Counted from the stretch's first letter, positions 8,530-17,856 are shown. The stretch: 64,000 nucleotides of DNA from Maribacter sp. (GCA_024643345.1 JAHENB010000063.1:1-64000), one strand, 5' to 3'. Notes: generated from the letters alone by a model not told the origin. Numbers and translations are program-made.

Positions 8530-9249
8530 ATGCAAGTGACTACCAAGGCCATAGTACTTTCCGCCTTGAAATATGGCGATAGCAGTTTGATCGTGCGGGC
8601 GTTCACGGCCTCCGATGGGCTAAAGTCGTATATGCTGAAGGGTGTTTTGGCCACCAAAAAAGGTAAATTGAAGGCGGCCTATTTTCAGCCCTTTACCCAA
8701 TTGGAACTTGTGGCCGTTCACCGCAATAAAGGAACATTGGAACAGCTTCGGGAAGCGAAGGTATATTATCACTATCAAAGCGTATACAGCGATATGGCCA
8801 AGAATGCCATGACGCTTTTTTTGTCGGAAATGGTGGGCAACAGTATTCAGGAGGAAGAACGCAACCAGGACCTGTTCAATTTTTTGGAAGCTGCCCTGCA
8901 GTGGATGGATACCCATGACGATATTGCCAACTTCCATATTTTATTTTTATTGGAACTTACCAAATATTTGGGGTTTTATCCCGATACCACTGCTATGGGT
9001 TCGGCCTGTTTTGATCTGACGGAAGGGGCTTTTATCGATGCCCCCACGCTGAACCCCCTTTTGGCAGGGGATGATTTAAAGCATTTCAAAACCTTTTTGG
9101 GCATAAATTTTGATGCAATTGGTAGTGTCGGCATGTCAAAGACGAGCCGTCATGCACTATTGAAAGCCATGATCCTGTATTTCGAATTACATTTACAGGG
9201 ATTTCGAAAACCCAAATCCCTCACGATTTTAAATGAAGTTTTTAGTTGA
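8530..9249 (+). CDS. recO: DNA repair protein RecO
   Basis: A 239-residue protein. The N-terminal OB fold is recognisable (MQVTTKAIVLSALKYGDSSLIVRAFT), followed by the helical RecO C-terminal domain. RecO works with RecR to load RecA on SSB-coated single-stranded DNA in gap repair. The ATG at 8530 is the family start; the frame extends upstream over the promoter and is rejected there. The zinc-finger cysteines found in some RecO proteins are absent apart from a lone Cys, which is common outside Firmicutes and Deinococcus. The stop codon lies directly before the TonB receptor start, so the two genes may be co-transcribed. Confidence 0.92.
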   Translation: MQVTTKAIVLSALKYGDSSLIVRAFTASDGLKSYMLKGVLATKKGKLKAAYFQPFTQLELVAVHRNKGTLEQLREAKVYYHYQSVYSDMAKNAMTLFLSEMVGNSIQEEERNQDLFNFLEAALQWMDTHDDIANFHILFLLELTKYLGFYPDTTAMGSACFDLTEGAFIDAPTLNPLLAGDDLKHFKTFLGINFDAIGSVGMSKTSRHALLKAMILYFELHLQGFRKPKSLTILNEVFS

Positions 9250-9250
9250 T

Positions 9251-11656
9251 ATGCAGCGGATCCTAGGGGCCTTCTTTTTTCTTTTCATGCTGGGCATCAA
9301 CGCTCAGGAAATCGCCGTTTTGGATGCAGATGACCAAGCGGGCATTCCTAATGTGGCCCTTTTCAACGAAGACCGATCGAAGACCGTGATTTCCGATTTT
9401 AATGGCCGATGTGACCTTACGGTCTTTGATCGAAACGAAAAGATCTACTTCCGGCATCTTAACTATCAGCTTCGAAAAAGCAACAAGGCCCAAATCATGA
9501 GACAGGGAGGCAAGGTGTATCTGGGGCTCCGACCGCAACAGCTCGAGGAAGTGGTACTATCGGTGTCGAAATGGGAACAACAGAAAAAAGACATTCCCCA
9601 AAAGATTGCCACGATCAATGCCCTTCAGATCGCTTTTTCCAACCCTCAAACTTCTGCAGATCTCCTCCAGAACAGCGGAAAGGTTTTTGTGCAGAAAAGT
9701 CAAATGGGTGGTGGAAGCCCCATGATAAGGGGCTTTTCTACCAACAGATTGCTCTTGTCGGTCGATGGGGTGCGCATGAACAATGCTATTTTCAGGGGCG
9801 GCAACCTACAAAACGTCATCTCGATCGATCCCTTTACCGTACGATCGACAGAAATCATTTTTGGTCCGGGAACGGTCATCTATGGCAGCGATGCCATGGG
9901 CGGGGTCATGAATTTCTACACCAAAGATGCTTTTTTTTCAACTGGAGACAGTACCCAGGTCAGCGGGAACGCGGCGTATCGTTTTGGGTCGGCCAATAGG
10001 GAAAACACCGGGCATGTAGACCTGAATTTTGGCCGCCGACAATGGGCCTTCTTAACACATGTCTCCTATAACAATTTTGGAGACCTCACCATGGGAAAAC
10101 ATGGCCCGGATTCATATTTGAGAAACAACTATGTGAGCTCGATCAATGGGGAAGACCGAATCGTTGCAAATCCAGACCCCCTAAAACAAGTGCCCACCGC
10201 CTATGACCAGATCAACCTGATGCAGAAAATAGCTTTCAGGCCCAACAAGAATTGGTTTTTCAAGCTCAACACCCATTATTCGGAAACTTCCGATTATTCT
10301 CGTTACGATCGACTGATACGCCCTCGGGGCGCTGGCCTTCGATCGGCAGAGTGGCAATATGGACCGCAAAAATGGTTCATGGGCAATTTTCAAATCGATA
10401 AAAAGGGCAAGGGGCTTTTTTATGATGGCCTAAAGATCACCTCCGCCTATCAGCATTTTGAGGAGAGCAGAATCGACAGAAACTTTGGAGAACCCATTCG
10501 TTTCAAGACCATGGAAAAGGTAGATGCGATTTCGGGCAATGTCGATTTTGAGAACAAGAGAATGGGCAACCTGCGGCTATATTATGGCACCGAATACGTG
10601 TTCAATAGGGTTCACTCCATGGGAAGCCAAGAAAATATAGATAGCAACACCTTTGCGGCAGCTGCCTCGCGATATCCGGATGGCTCGATCTGGCAAACCC
10701 TTGCCGGTTATGTCAGCGGAGAGTATCAGGCTATGCCCAACTTAAGCCTTCTATCGGGTCTTCGGTACAGCCATGTTTGGATCGATGCCGATTTCGACAA
10801 GACTTTTTATCCCTTTCCCTTTGATAATGCCAACTTGAACAATGGTGCCCTGACGGGCAGTTTGGGCTTAAGTTGGTTCCCCAAGGCCGATCTGCAGGTA
10901 ACGCTTAACGGGTCTACTGGCTTTCGGGCCCCCAATATCGATGATGTTGGTAAAATATTTGACTCGGAACCTGGAGCGGTTGTGGTCCCCAACCCCGATT
11001 TAGAACCCGAATATGCCTACAATGTTGAATTGGGGCTGCAAAAGAATTTCCAGGACAAATTGGTCTTTAAAGGGGCTGCCTTTTATACCTATTTGGTCGA
11101 TGCCCTGGTACGCAGGGATTATCAATTCAACGGGGCCGCAGAAATTGAGTACAATGGGGAATTGAGTAGGGTACAGGCGATTCAGAATGCGGCCAAGGCC
11201 TATGTGTACGGTTTTGAATTAGGGATGGATGCCTTTCTGACGGATCGCCTGTCACTTTCTGGCAACCTTACCCTGACCCAAGGCATAGAGGAGGAAGACG
11301 ATGGCACCGATTCTCCTGGACGGCATGTGGCGCCAACCTTCGGAGATTTTCATGTGCAATGGAACAACCAAAAGCTCAAGACCGATATGTTCTTGAACTT
11401 CAATGGGAAAGTCGACTTCGAAGATCTGGCCCCCTCAGAGCGCAGCAAGGACTATATATATGCGGTCGATGCGAACGGCAATCCCTATTCGCCCTCTTGG
11501 TATACGCTTAATTTTCGTTCACAGTACCAAATTTCAACCGCCCTTAAGGTGAACGCCATGCTCGAAAACATCACCGATCAAAGGTACCGTTCCTATTCCT
11601 CCGGTATTGTGGCACCAGGCATCAATCTGGTGCTGGGAATGACGGTTCGTTTTTGA
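9251..11656 (+). CDS. TonB-dependent outer-membrane receptor (hemoglobin/hemin-receptor-like)
   Basis: About 801 residues. The start at 9251, 1 bp after the recO stop, gives a regular signal peptide (MQRILGAFFFLFMLGINAQ); an alternative ATG at 9233 overlapping recO would put an Asp in the n-region and is less likely. A short carboxypeptidase-like beta domain (about residues 20-95) precedes the linker LEEVVLSVSKWEQ, then the plug (MIRGFSTNRLLLSVDGVRMNN; GPGTVIYGSDAMGGVMNF) and a 22-strand-type barrel ending in LVLGMTVRF, where the terminal Phe is the usual BAM signal. The plug resembles heme/hemoglobin receptors, but the ligand is not proven. No substrate-binding lipoprotein is adjacent. Confidence 0.88.
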   Translation: MQRILGAFFFLFMLGINAQEIAVLDADDQAGIPNVALFNEDRSKTVISDFNGRCDLTVFDRNEKIYFRHLNYQLRKSNKAQIMRQGGKVYLGLRPQQLEEVVLSVSKWEQQKKDIPQKIATINALQIAFSNPQTSADLLQNSGKVFVQKSQMGGGSPMIRGFSTNRLLLSVDGVRMNNAIFRGGNLQNVISIDPFTVRSTEIIFGPGTVIYGSDAMGGVMNFYTKDAFFSTGDSTQVSGNAAYRFGSANRENTGHVDLNFGRRQWAFLTHVSYNNFGDLTMGKHGPDSYLRNNYVSSINGEDRIVANPDPLKQVPTAYDQINLMQKIAFRPNKNWFFKLNTHYSETSDYSRYDRLIRPRGAGLRSAEWQYGPQKWFMGNFQIDKKGKGLFYDGLKITSAYQHFEESRIDRNFGEPIRFKTMEKVDAISGNVDFENKRMGNLRLYYGTEYVFNRVHSMGSQENIDSNTFAAAASRYPDGSIWQTLAGYVSGEYQAMPNLSLLSGLRYSHVWIDADFDKTFYPFPFDNANLNNGALTGSLGLSWFPKADLQVTLNGSTGFRAPNIDDVGKIFDSEPGAVVVPNPDLEPEYAYNVELGLQKNFQDKLVFKGAAFYTYLVDALVRRDYQFNGAAEIEYNGELSRVQAIQNAAKAYVYGFELGMDAFLTDRLSLSGNLTLTQGIEEEDDGTDSPGRHVAPTFGDFHVQWNNQKLKTDMFLNFNGKVDFEDLAPSERSKDYIYAVDANGNPYSPSWYTLNFRSQYQISTALKVNAMLENITDQRYRSYSSGIVAPGINLVLGMTVRF

Positions 11657-11680
11657 TCGAGAAGCCACCGGAGACTTGGA

Positions 11681-11709
11681 TTTGGGTTTGTCTTTGGGTT
11701 TGTCTTTGG
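11681..11709. repeat. 12-bp tandem repeat, 2.4 copies
   Basis: TTTGGGTTTGTC occurs twice head to tail (11681-11692, 11693-11704) and begins a third time (11705-11709). It lies between the TonB receptor stop codon and the ileS promoter. No function is evident. Confidence 0.75.
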
Positions 11710-11774
11710 ACCATTTTCCTATACGAAATGCCACCCATTCAATTTTTCGATCGATTTCAAGCGGCACTTGTCCT

Positions 11775-11802
11775 TTGAATTCGGTCAAAATCACTAATTT
11801 TG
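11775..11802 (+). promoter_or_regulatory. Promoter of ileS operon
   Basis: TTG at 11775-11777, 17 bp spacer, TAATTTTG at 11795-11802. The predicted start near 11808 supports the ATG at 11836 over in-frame TTG (11800) and ATG (11815) codons upstream. Confidence 0.65.
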
Positions 11803-11835
11803 CAGCCTTTATTTATGGTACCTAGAGCAGTTCGT

Positions 11836-14800
11836 ATGAAGTTCGCCGAATACAAAGGGTTGGATCTTCCAAAGGTCGCAGTGGAAATACTGGATTATTG
11901 GAACAACCATCAGATTTTCGAAAAAAGCATTTCTACCAGGGAAGGCCAGCCTCACTATGTGTTTTATGAAGGCCCCCCCAGTGCGAACGGTATGCCCGGC
12001 ATCCACCATGTTATGGCCAGGACCATCAAGGACATCTTCCCTCGATATAAGACCATGAAAGGGTTTCAGGTGAAGCGAAAGGCTGGTTGGGATACCCACG
12101 GTTTGCCCATTGAGCTCGGCGTTGAAAAGGAGCTGGGAATCACCAAAGAAGACATCGGCAAGAAAATATCGGTGGAAGATTACAATGCTGCTTGTAAGGA
12201 AGCTGTGATGCGGTATACCGATGTTTGGAACAGGATGACAATGCAGATCGGCTACTGGGTTGATATGGACGACCCCTATATCACCTATAAATCGAAGTAC
12301 ATGGAGTCGGTCTGGTGGCTCTTGAAGCAGATCTACGACAAAGGCCTCATTTATAAGGGCTATACCATTCAGCCCTATTCGCCCAAGGCGGGTACGGGAT
12401 TGAGCTCCCATGAACTCAACCAGCCGGGCACCTATCAAGAGGTGACCGATACCACGGTCGTGGCCCAGTTCAAGGCCAAAAAGGAAACACTCCCCAATTT
12501 TTTACAGCCATTTGAAAGTGACCTTTTTTTGTTGGCATGGACCACCACGCCCTGGACGCTTCCCTCGAACACCGCTTTGACGGTAGGAACCAAGATCGAC
12601 TATGTCGTGGTGAGAACCTTCAACCAATATACTTTTGAACCCTGCCATGTGATTTTAGCAAAAAACCTGATCGGCGCCCAATTTGGCGGTCGGTTCTTTG
12701 CCACCGAGCTGGATACCGATTTTTTAAACTATAATGCCGACGATAAAAAAATACCCTATCGTGTGGTGGCCAGTTGCAAGGGCAAAGACCTGATCGGCAT
12801 TCGCTACGAACAATTACTGAAATACGCCCTGCCTTACCAGCACCCCGAAAATGCGTTTCGGGTTATCCAGGGCGATTTTGTGACCACCGAAGATGGAACC
12901 GGAATCGTACATACCGCGCCTACCTTTGGGGCAGATGATGCGCATGTGGCCAAAATGGCCGAGCCCGAAGTACCCCCGTTATTGGTGTTGGACGAGAACG
13001 CCAATCCCGTGCCCCTGGTCGACCTTCAGGGGAGGTTTCGCCCGGAGATGAAGGAGTTCGGGGGCAAATACGTCAAAAACGAATACTATGAGGAAGGCAC
13101 AGCCCCGGAGAAATCTGTAGACGTGGAAATCGCCATTAAGCTCAAAGGGGAAAATAAGGCCTTCAAGGTAGAAAAATACCTGCACACCTATCCGAACTGC
13201 TGGCGAACGGACAAGCCGATTTTATATTATCCAATGGATTCCTGGTTCATCAAGATCACCGATGTCAAGGATCGGATGTTCGAACTGAACCAACAGATCA
13301 ACTGGAAGCCAAAATCGACCGGAGAAGGTCGCTTCGGTAATTGGCTGGCGAACGCCAACGACTGGAACCTGTCGCGATCTAGGTATTGGGGCATTCCACT
13401 ACCTATATGGCGCACCGAGGACGGCCAAGAGGAAATAATCATCGGATCGGTGGCCGAACTGAAAGCGGAAATCGCCAAATCTGTCGATACCGGAATGATG
13501 CCCCATGATATTTATGGAGATTTTGTGGTTGGTGACCTGTCGGAAACGAATTACGACAAAATAGACCTCCATAAGAATATTGTGGATCAGATCGTCCTGG
13601 TTTCCGCAACCGGCAAAGCCATGAAGCGGGAAAGTGATCTGATCGATGTATGGTTCGATAGTGGGGCTATGCCCTACGCCCAGTGGCACTATCCGTTTGA
13701 AAACAAGGATTATATTGATCAAAACATCACCTTCCCAGCCGATTTTATTGCTGAAGGGGTCGACCAAACCCGCGGCTGGTTCTATACATTGCATGCCATA
13801 GCCGCCATGGTCTTCGATTCTATAGCCTACAAGAACGTGGTATCGAACGGTTTGGTTCTTGACAAGGAGGGTAAAAAAATGTCGAAGCGTTTGGGCAATG
13901 CGGCCGACCCGTTCGTAACGATGGACGAACACGGGGCCGATGCCACCCGATGGTACATGATCAGTAATGCCAATCCCTGGGACAACCTTAAGTTCGACAT
14001 AGACGGTATCGTGGAAGTGAAGCGTAAATTCTTTGGCACGCTATACAACACCTATTCCTTTTTTGCCCTATATGCGAACATAGACGATTTCGCTTATTCT
14101 GAAGGCGAAATCCCTTTACAAGAACGCCCTGAAATCGACCGCTGGATCCTGTCGGAACTGCACACGCTCATCAAAACGGTAGACGAAGCCTATGCCGACT
14201 ATGAGCCCACTAAGGCTACGCGGGCCATTTCAGATTATGTGCAGGAAAACTTGAGCAATTGGTACGTTCGTTTGTGCAGGCGGCGATTCTGGAAAGGCGA
14301 TTACCAACAAGATAAGATATCGGCCTACCAAACCTTGTATACCTGTCTTTTGACGGTGGCCAAATTGTCGGCCCCTGTGGCCCCATTTTTTATGGATCGG
14401 CTTTATAAAGATTTAACTGCCGCCACCCATACCGAAATCTTTGATAGTGTACATTTGTCCAATTTTCCAAAATACGATGCTTCGATAGTAGATGCCGCCC
14501 TGGAAAGCAAAATGCAAAAAGCGCAGCAAATATCCTCTCTGGTATTGTCGATACGGCAGAAGGAAAAAATCAAGGTAAGGCAGCCGTTGCAGAAGGTCAT
14601 GATTCCGGTTTTGAACAAGCAACAGCGACAGGAGATCGAAGCCGTGGCCGATTTGATCAAATCAGAGGTCAACGTGAAGGAAATTGTATTGTTAGACGAT
14701 GCCTCGGGCATCTTGGTAAAGCAGATCAAGCCCAATTTCAAAGTGCTTGGACCTGCTTATGGCAAGCAAATGAAGCAAATTGCCCAGGCCGTGGCACAGT

Positions 14801-15237
14801 TTAGCCAAGAGGATATCCAAGAAATAGAGCAAATTGGCGAAATATCCATTGTAATTGAAAATAAAACCATTAATTTACAGTTGAAGGAGGTAGAGATTTC
14901 TTCCCAGGACATTGAAGGTTGGCTGGTGGCCAGTTCAGGATCGCTTACGGTGGCCTTGGACGTGACCATGACCGATGATTTGAAAAAGGAAGGAATCGCC
15001 AGGGAATTGGTGAACCGTATTCAGAATATGCGAAAAGATTCGGGCTTTGAGGTGACCGATAAGATCGACGTTAAAATCCAAAAGGATGGATTGGTCGAAA
15101 AGGCCGTTGAGAGCAATTTAAAGTACATCAAGACCGAAACCTTGACCGCCGAGCTCAATTTGGAGGAGCAAATAGAAGAAGGTATGGCGGTGGCCTTCGA
15201 CGAAGTGAACACAAAATTATTCATCCAAAAACATTAA
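11836..15237 (+). CDS. ileS: Isoleucyl-tRNA synthetase, long (eukaryotic-like) form
   Basis: A 1133-residue class I synthetase charging tRNA-Ile. The HIGH signature appears as PGIHH (54-58) after YEGPPSANGM, and the second signature is KMSKR (681-685). Between them lies the CP1 editing domain (TTTPWTLPSN; GTGIVHTAPTFG). The tRNA-binding part is long and C-terminal to NLSNWYVRLCRRRFW. Length and motif style fit the clade of IleRS that groups with the eukaryotic cytosolic enzyme and includes mupirocin-insensitive members; insensitivity here is inference. It starts an operon with the TraR/DksA-like gene 4 bp downstream and, further on, lspA, an arrangement familiar in Flavobacteriia. Confidence 0.97.
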   Translation: MKFAEYKGLDLPKVAVEILDYWNNHQIFEKSISTREGQPHYVFYEGPPSANGMPGIHHVMARTIKDIFPRYKTMKGFQVKRKAGWDTHGLPIELGVEKELGITKEDIGKKISVEDYNAACKEAVMRYTDVWNRMTMQIGYWVDMDDPYITYKSKYMESVWWLLKQIYDKGLIYKGYTIQPYSPKAGTGLSSHELNQPGTYQEVTDTTVVAQFKAKKETLPNFLQPFESDLFLLAWTTTPWTLPSNTALTVGTKIDYVVVRTFNQYTFEPCHVILAKNLIGAQFGGRFFATELDTDFLNYNADDKKIPYRVVASCKGKDLIGIRYEQLLKYALPYQHPENAFRVIQGDFVTTEDGTGIVHTAPTFGADDAHVAKMAEPEVPPLLVLDENANPVPLVDLQGRFRPEMKEFGGKYVKNEYYEEGTAPEKSVDVEIAIKLKGENKAFKVEKYLHTYPNCWRTDKPILYYPMDSWFIKITDVKDRMFELNQQINWKPKSTGEGRFGNWLANANDWNLSRSRYWGIPLPIWRTEDGQEEIIIGSVAELKAEIAKSVDTGMMPHDIYGDFVVGDLSETNYDKIDLHKNIVDQIVLVSATGKAMKRESDLIDVWFDSGAMPYAQWHYPFENKDYIDQNITFPADFIAEGVDQTRGWFYTLHAIAAMVFDSIAYKNVVSNGLVLDKEGKKMSKRLGNAADPFVTMDEHGADATRWYMISNANPWDNLKFDIDGIVEVKRKFFGTLYNTYSFFALYANIDDFAYSEGEIPLQERPEIDRWILSELHTLIKTVDEAYADYEPTKATRAISDYVQENLSNWYVRLCRRRFWKGDYQQDKISAYQTLYTCLLTVAKLSAPVAPFFMDRLYKDLTAATHTEIFDSVHLSNFPKYDASIVDAALESKMQKAQQISSLVLSIRQKEKIKVRQPLQKVMIPVLNKQQRQEIEAVADLIKSEVNVKEIVLLDDASGILVKQIKPNFKVLGPAYGKQMKQIAQAVAQFSQEDIQEIEQIGEISIVIENKTINLQLKEVEISSQDIEGWLVASSGSLTVALDVTMTDDLKKEGIARELVNRIQNMRKDSGFEVTDKIDVKIQKDGLVEKAVESNLKYIKTETLTAELNLEEQIEEGMAVAFDEVNTKLFIQKH

Positions 15238-15241
15238 GATT

Positions 15242-15625
15242 ATGGATCAGGATTTAAAAATTAGATACTCAGACAAGGATTTGGCTGAATTTAGGAAGCT
15301 TATCGAAAATAAGATCGTTACGGCAAAGGTGCATTTGGATCTTCTTAAAAGTGCATATATGAACGATGGCAATAATGGTACAGATGATACCTCCCCAACG
15401 TTTAAGGCATTTGAGGAAGGCTCGGAGACCATGAGCAAGGAAGCGAACACACAATTGGCCATCCGTCAGGAAAAATTCATCCGCGATTTAAAAAACGCGC
15501 TGTTGCGCATTGAAAATAAAACCTATGGCATTTGCCGGGTCACCGGTAAATTGATCAACAAGGAGCGTTTGAAGCTAGTGCCGCATGCCACTCTGAGCAT
15601 CGAGGCCAAAAATATGCAGAAATAA
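15242..15625 (+). CDS. TraR/DksA-family protein with a degenerate zinc finger
   Basis: A 127-residue protein. The N-terminal half is a helical hairpin (coiled-coil-like, about residues 12-90) and the C-terminal segment YGICRVTGKLINKERL followed by VPHATLSIEAKN is that of TraR/DksA zinc-finger proteins. Only one Cys remains of the C4 zinc site, a state I recall for Bacteroidota members. DksA-like proteins insert their coiled coil into the RNA polymerase secondary channel and modulate initiation with ppGpp; whether this member does so is inferred. It is in an operon with ileS (4 bp gap). Confidence 0.88.
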   Translation: MDQDLKIRYSDKDLAEFRKLIENKIVTAKVHLDLLKSAYMNDGNNGTDDTSPTFKAFEEGSETMSKEANTQLAIRQEKFIRDLKNALLRIENKTYGICRVTGKLINKERLKLVPHATLSIEAKNMQK

Positions 15626-15662
15626 CAGCGGTTGTATCCTTTTAGATTCAGCGATATCAAGT

Positions 15663-15690
15663 ACCCCCAACGCGGGGGTTATTTGTATTT
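15663..15690 (+). terminator. Weak terminator or attenuator after the TraR/DksA-like gene
   Basis: A 6-bp stem with five C:G pairs (15663-15668 with 15674-15679, 5-nt loop) is followed by a T-rich but interrupted tract. It could reduce read-through from ileS into the following gene. Confidence 0.45.
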
Positions 15691-15730
15691 GCTCCTACTT
15701 GGGAGGTTTAAGGCAATTCTTGAATTAGAA

Positions 15731-16357
15731 ATGCCCCAATGGCGATGTTATTTACCGCTCTTGTTGATTTTTTCCTACAGTGTCCAAGGCCAAAAAGCAA
15801 TCAAAAAATCGATTGTACACCCTGGAATTTCGTTTATTTCCATCGATGCCAATAACTGTTATTCGGTTTCCCTGGAAACGCAGAAAGGGGAAGAAGTGTT
15901 GGTGACGGCCCAAATCGATGGGGAATATAACCCTGACATTCTGATCAACATCAAGGAAGAAGGCACCGCTATATTGATAAGTGCCGGTTTCCAACCCAAT
16001 TTTGTGGTTCCCAATGACAAACTTAGTGCCCATAAGGTGATATCCATTGCCCTACAACTAACATTGCCCGAATTTAAGAGCGTATCCTTGTTTGGCACAA
16101 ATACCAATGTAACGGTTTTCGGATCCTATAAAGATTTACGGATCAGTCTCAATGACGGGCAGTGTAGATTGAACCAGGTTTCGGAATACGCGGAAGTGAC
16201 CACCCAAAGTGGAGACATAGGGGTTTGGGACAGGACCGCCGACATCGAGGCTATTAGCAAATTCGGAAAGGTTTATGAAAATGGTATTCCCTTTGGTCCC
16301 CATCAATATATTCTAAAGACCACAACGGGGAACATCACCCTGAACAAAACCGAATAA
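15731..16357 (+). CDS. Secreted protein of unknown function, DUF4097/GIN-like beta architecture
   Basis: A 208-residue protein from the ATG at 15731, which opens a signal peptide (MPQWRCYLPLLLIFSYSVQGQ); the longer frame would use a TTG and run over the hairpin. The mature part is predicted to be almost all beta-strand with short repeating units (for example SVSLFGTNTNVTVFGSYKDL, then VTTQSGDIGVWD and LKTTTGNITLNKTE), the look of a DUF4097/GIN-type right-handed beta-helix. It should be periplasmic or surface-exposed. It sits between the TraR/DksA-like gene and lspA, 33 bp before the latter, and may share the ileS transcript. I do not recognise a specific function. Confidence 0.7.
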   Translation: MPQWRCYLPLLLIFSYSVQGQKAIKKSIVHPGISFISIDANNCYSVSLETQKGEEVLVTAQIDGEYNPDILINIKEEGTAILISAGFQPNFVVPNDKLSAHKVISIALQLTLPEFKSVSLFGTNTNVTVFGSYKDLRISLNDGQCRLNQVSEYAEVTTQSGDIGVWDRTADIEAISKFGKVYENGIPFGPHQYILKTTTGNITLNKTE

Positions 16358-16390
16358 TATGTCTATTTTTAACGCATCATTTTTCCAACT

Positions 16391-17056
16391 ATGAACTTAA
16401 GAAAATCCCTGCTCCTGATATTTTTGATTTTGGCCATCGATCAAATCAGTAAAATATATATCAAAACTCATTTTTTTCTAGGTGAATCGGTAGCGGTTTT
16501 CAATTGGTTCAAGATTTTGTTCATCGAAAATGAAGGAGCCGCATGGGGGGCCAAGTTAAGTGACGTACTGCCCATTTCCGACAATACCGGCAAGCTCATC
16601 CTTACCATTTTCAGACTGTTTGCCATATTGGGAATCGGCTATTGGTTGTATGACCTGACCAAAAAAAAGTCGAGCACCACCTATCTTTTGGCCGTATCAT
16701 TGATCTTTGCGGGTGCCTTGGGAAACATTATCGATTCGGTACTCTATGGTGTTTTGTTCGATCATAGCAACAACCAGGTCGCCACGCTCTTCTCGACCGA
16801 GCCCTATGGGAGCCTTTTTTATGGTAAGGTAGTGGATATGCTGTATTTCCCTATGATAGATGTGACCTGGCCCAACTGGATTCCCTACTTTGGAGGGAAT
16901 AATTTTCGTTTTTTTGAACCAGTTTTCAATGTGGCCGATACCGCGATCAGCACTGGGGTCGGGATTTTGATCGTCTTCAACAAAAAAGCCTTTGGCCATA
17001 AGGAAGCAGCAACAAAAATTGAGAAACAGCCAGATCAGGCCGATTTGAACGCATAG
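16391..17056 (+). CDS. lspA: Lipoprotein signal peptidase (signal peptidase II)
   Basis: A 221-residue inner-membrane aspartic protease that cleaves prolipoproteins before the lipidated Cys. Four membrane helices are visible; the catalytic aspartates are Asp115 in GNIIDS and Asp183 in FNVADTAIS. An extended periplasmic loop (about 120-172) makes it longer than the roughly 165-residue proteobacterial enzyme, as usual in Bacteroidota. Its presence fits the many lipobox proteins in this window. Its 3' end overlaps the convergent cyclo-ligase gene by 22 bp. Confidence 0.95.
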   Translation: MNLRKSLLLIFLILAIDQISKIYIKTHFFLGESVAVFNWFKILFIENEGAAWGAKLSDVLPISDNTGKLILTIFRLFAILGIGYWLYDLTKKKSSTTYLLAVSLIFAGALGNIIDSVLYGVLFDHSNNQVATLFSTEPYGSLFYGKVVDMLYFPMIDVTWPNWIPYFGGNNFRFFEPVFNVADTAISTGVGILIVFNKKAFGHKEAATKIEKQPDQADLNA

Positions 17057-17604
17057 GTTTTTTCCGGGGTGATACAATAATCTAAACGCATGTCATGGAG
17101 CTCACAATCCGTGATTTTGGGTACAGCATCAAAAAACGATAGTCCTACTTTTAGGGTATCTTTCCGGCATTCTTTCAAGAAGCGATCGTAAAATCCCTTT
17201 CCATATCCCACACGATTGCCTATTGTATCAAAGGCCAAGAGGGGCACGAAGACTACATCCAATTGTCGGGGATCTATCGCTATGCCCCCTTCAGGTTCGG
17301 GAACGCCCCATGAATTTAATTGAAGTTTGGTGGAATCGGTCAGCAGAAAATGCCGCAAAATATTTTTTCCGGACACTTTGGACAGCACAATATTTTTGTC
17401 CTTGCCCTGTAAAATCGATAAAATGAAACTGGTGTCTACTTCTTTTTTTTCGGAAATGGATAGAAAGAGGTGGTAAAATTCACCATCCCATATCGGAAGT
17501 TTGAGCGATCGATTGGCAATGGACAAACTTGCGTTGAGGATATCTTCCGGTGCAATACCTTCCCGGAGCGATAAATAATTCAATCGCAAATCTTTTTTAA
17601 ACAT
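17035..17604 (-). CDS. 5-formyltetrahydrofolate cyclo-ligase family protein
   Basis: A 189-residue cytoplasmic enzyme converting 5-formyl-THF to 5,10-methenyl-THF with ATP. The hallmark GNRVGYGKGFYDRFL loop and preceding DVVFVPLLAFD strand are present, and the basic N-terminal KKDLRLNYLSLR matches the family. The start is the ATG at 17604; a TTG five codons upstream is less likely. It is convergent with lspA (22-bp overlap). Upstream on the same strand lie a possible 28-residue membrane peptide and a promoter that may serve both. Confidence 0.93.
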   Translation of the reverse strand: MFKKDLRLNYLSLREGIAPEDILNASLSIANRSLKLPIWDGEFYHLFLSISEKKEVDTSFILSILQGKDKNIVLSKVSGKNILRHFLLTDSTKLQLNSWGVPEPEGGIAIDPRQLDVVFVPLLAFDTIGNRVGYGKGFYDRFLKECRKDTLKVGLSFFDAVPKITDCELHDMRLDYCITPEKTYAFKSA

Positions 17605-17676
17605 TATTTTAAATGACAATCTTAGGAGTTGGGGCTCTTAAGATAGAATAAGTAGGGTCATTATCTAATCGGTGTA

Positions 17677-17763
17677 CTATTCTTTTGCGCTTACAAGATA
17701 ATATATCCTGAAAAAAAGCATCAGAAGAAGATAGGAGCCGAGGGTGATGATGTAATTGTCCAT
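17677..17763 (-). CDS. Possible 28-residue membrane peptide
   Basis: An ATG at 17763 opens a 28-codon frame ending in TAG. The peptide starts MDNYIITLGSYLLLMLFF, forms one hydrophobic helix of about 20 residues, and ends with a short charged tail (SAKE). A perfect TAnnTTTG element lies about 86 bp upstream on the same strand and AAGATTAAC precedes the ATG. The cyclo-ligase gene follows 72 bp downstream. A chance frame of this length with such regular topology is possible, so conservation would have to decide. Confidence 0.35.
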   Translation of the reverse strand: MDNYIITLGSYLLLMLFFRIYYLVSAKE

Positions 17764-17848
17764 GTTAATCTTGATTTTAGATTTTTAAATATAAATAAAA
17801 AAATGAATTAAAAATCCACTAAGTGTAACTTTTCATCGATGAAATGCA

Positions 17849-17856
17849 CAAATGTA
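17849..17856 (-). promoter_or_regulatory. -7 promoter element for the small peptide / cyclo-ligase unit
   Basis: Read on the minus strand this is TACATTTG, a perfect TAnnTTTG, with a TTTG 15 bp further upstream (spacing slightly short). The predicted start near 17843 gives an 80-nt leader to the 28-residue frame. Confidence 0.5.
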
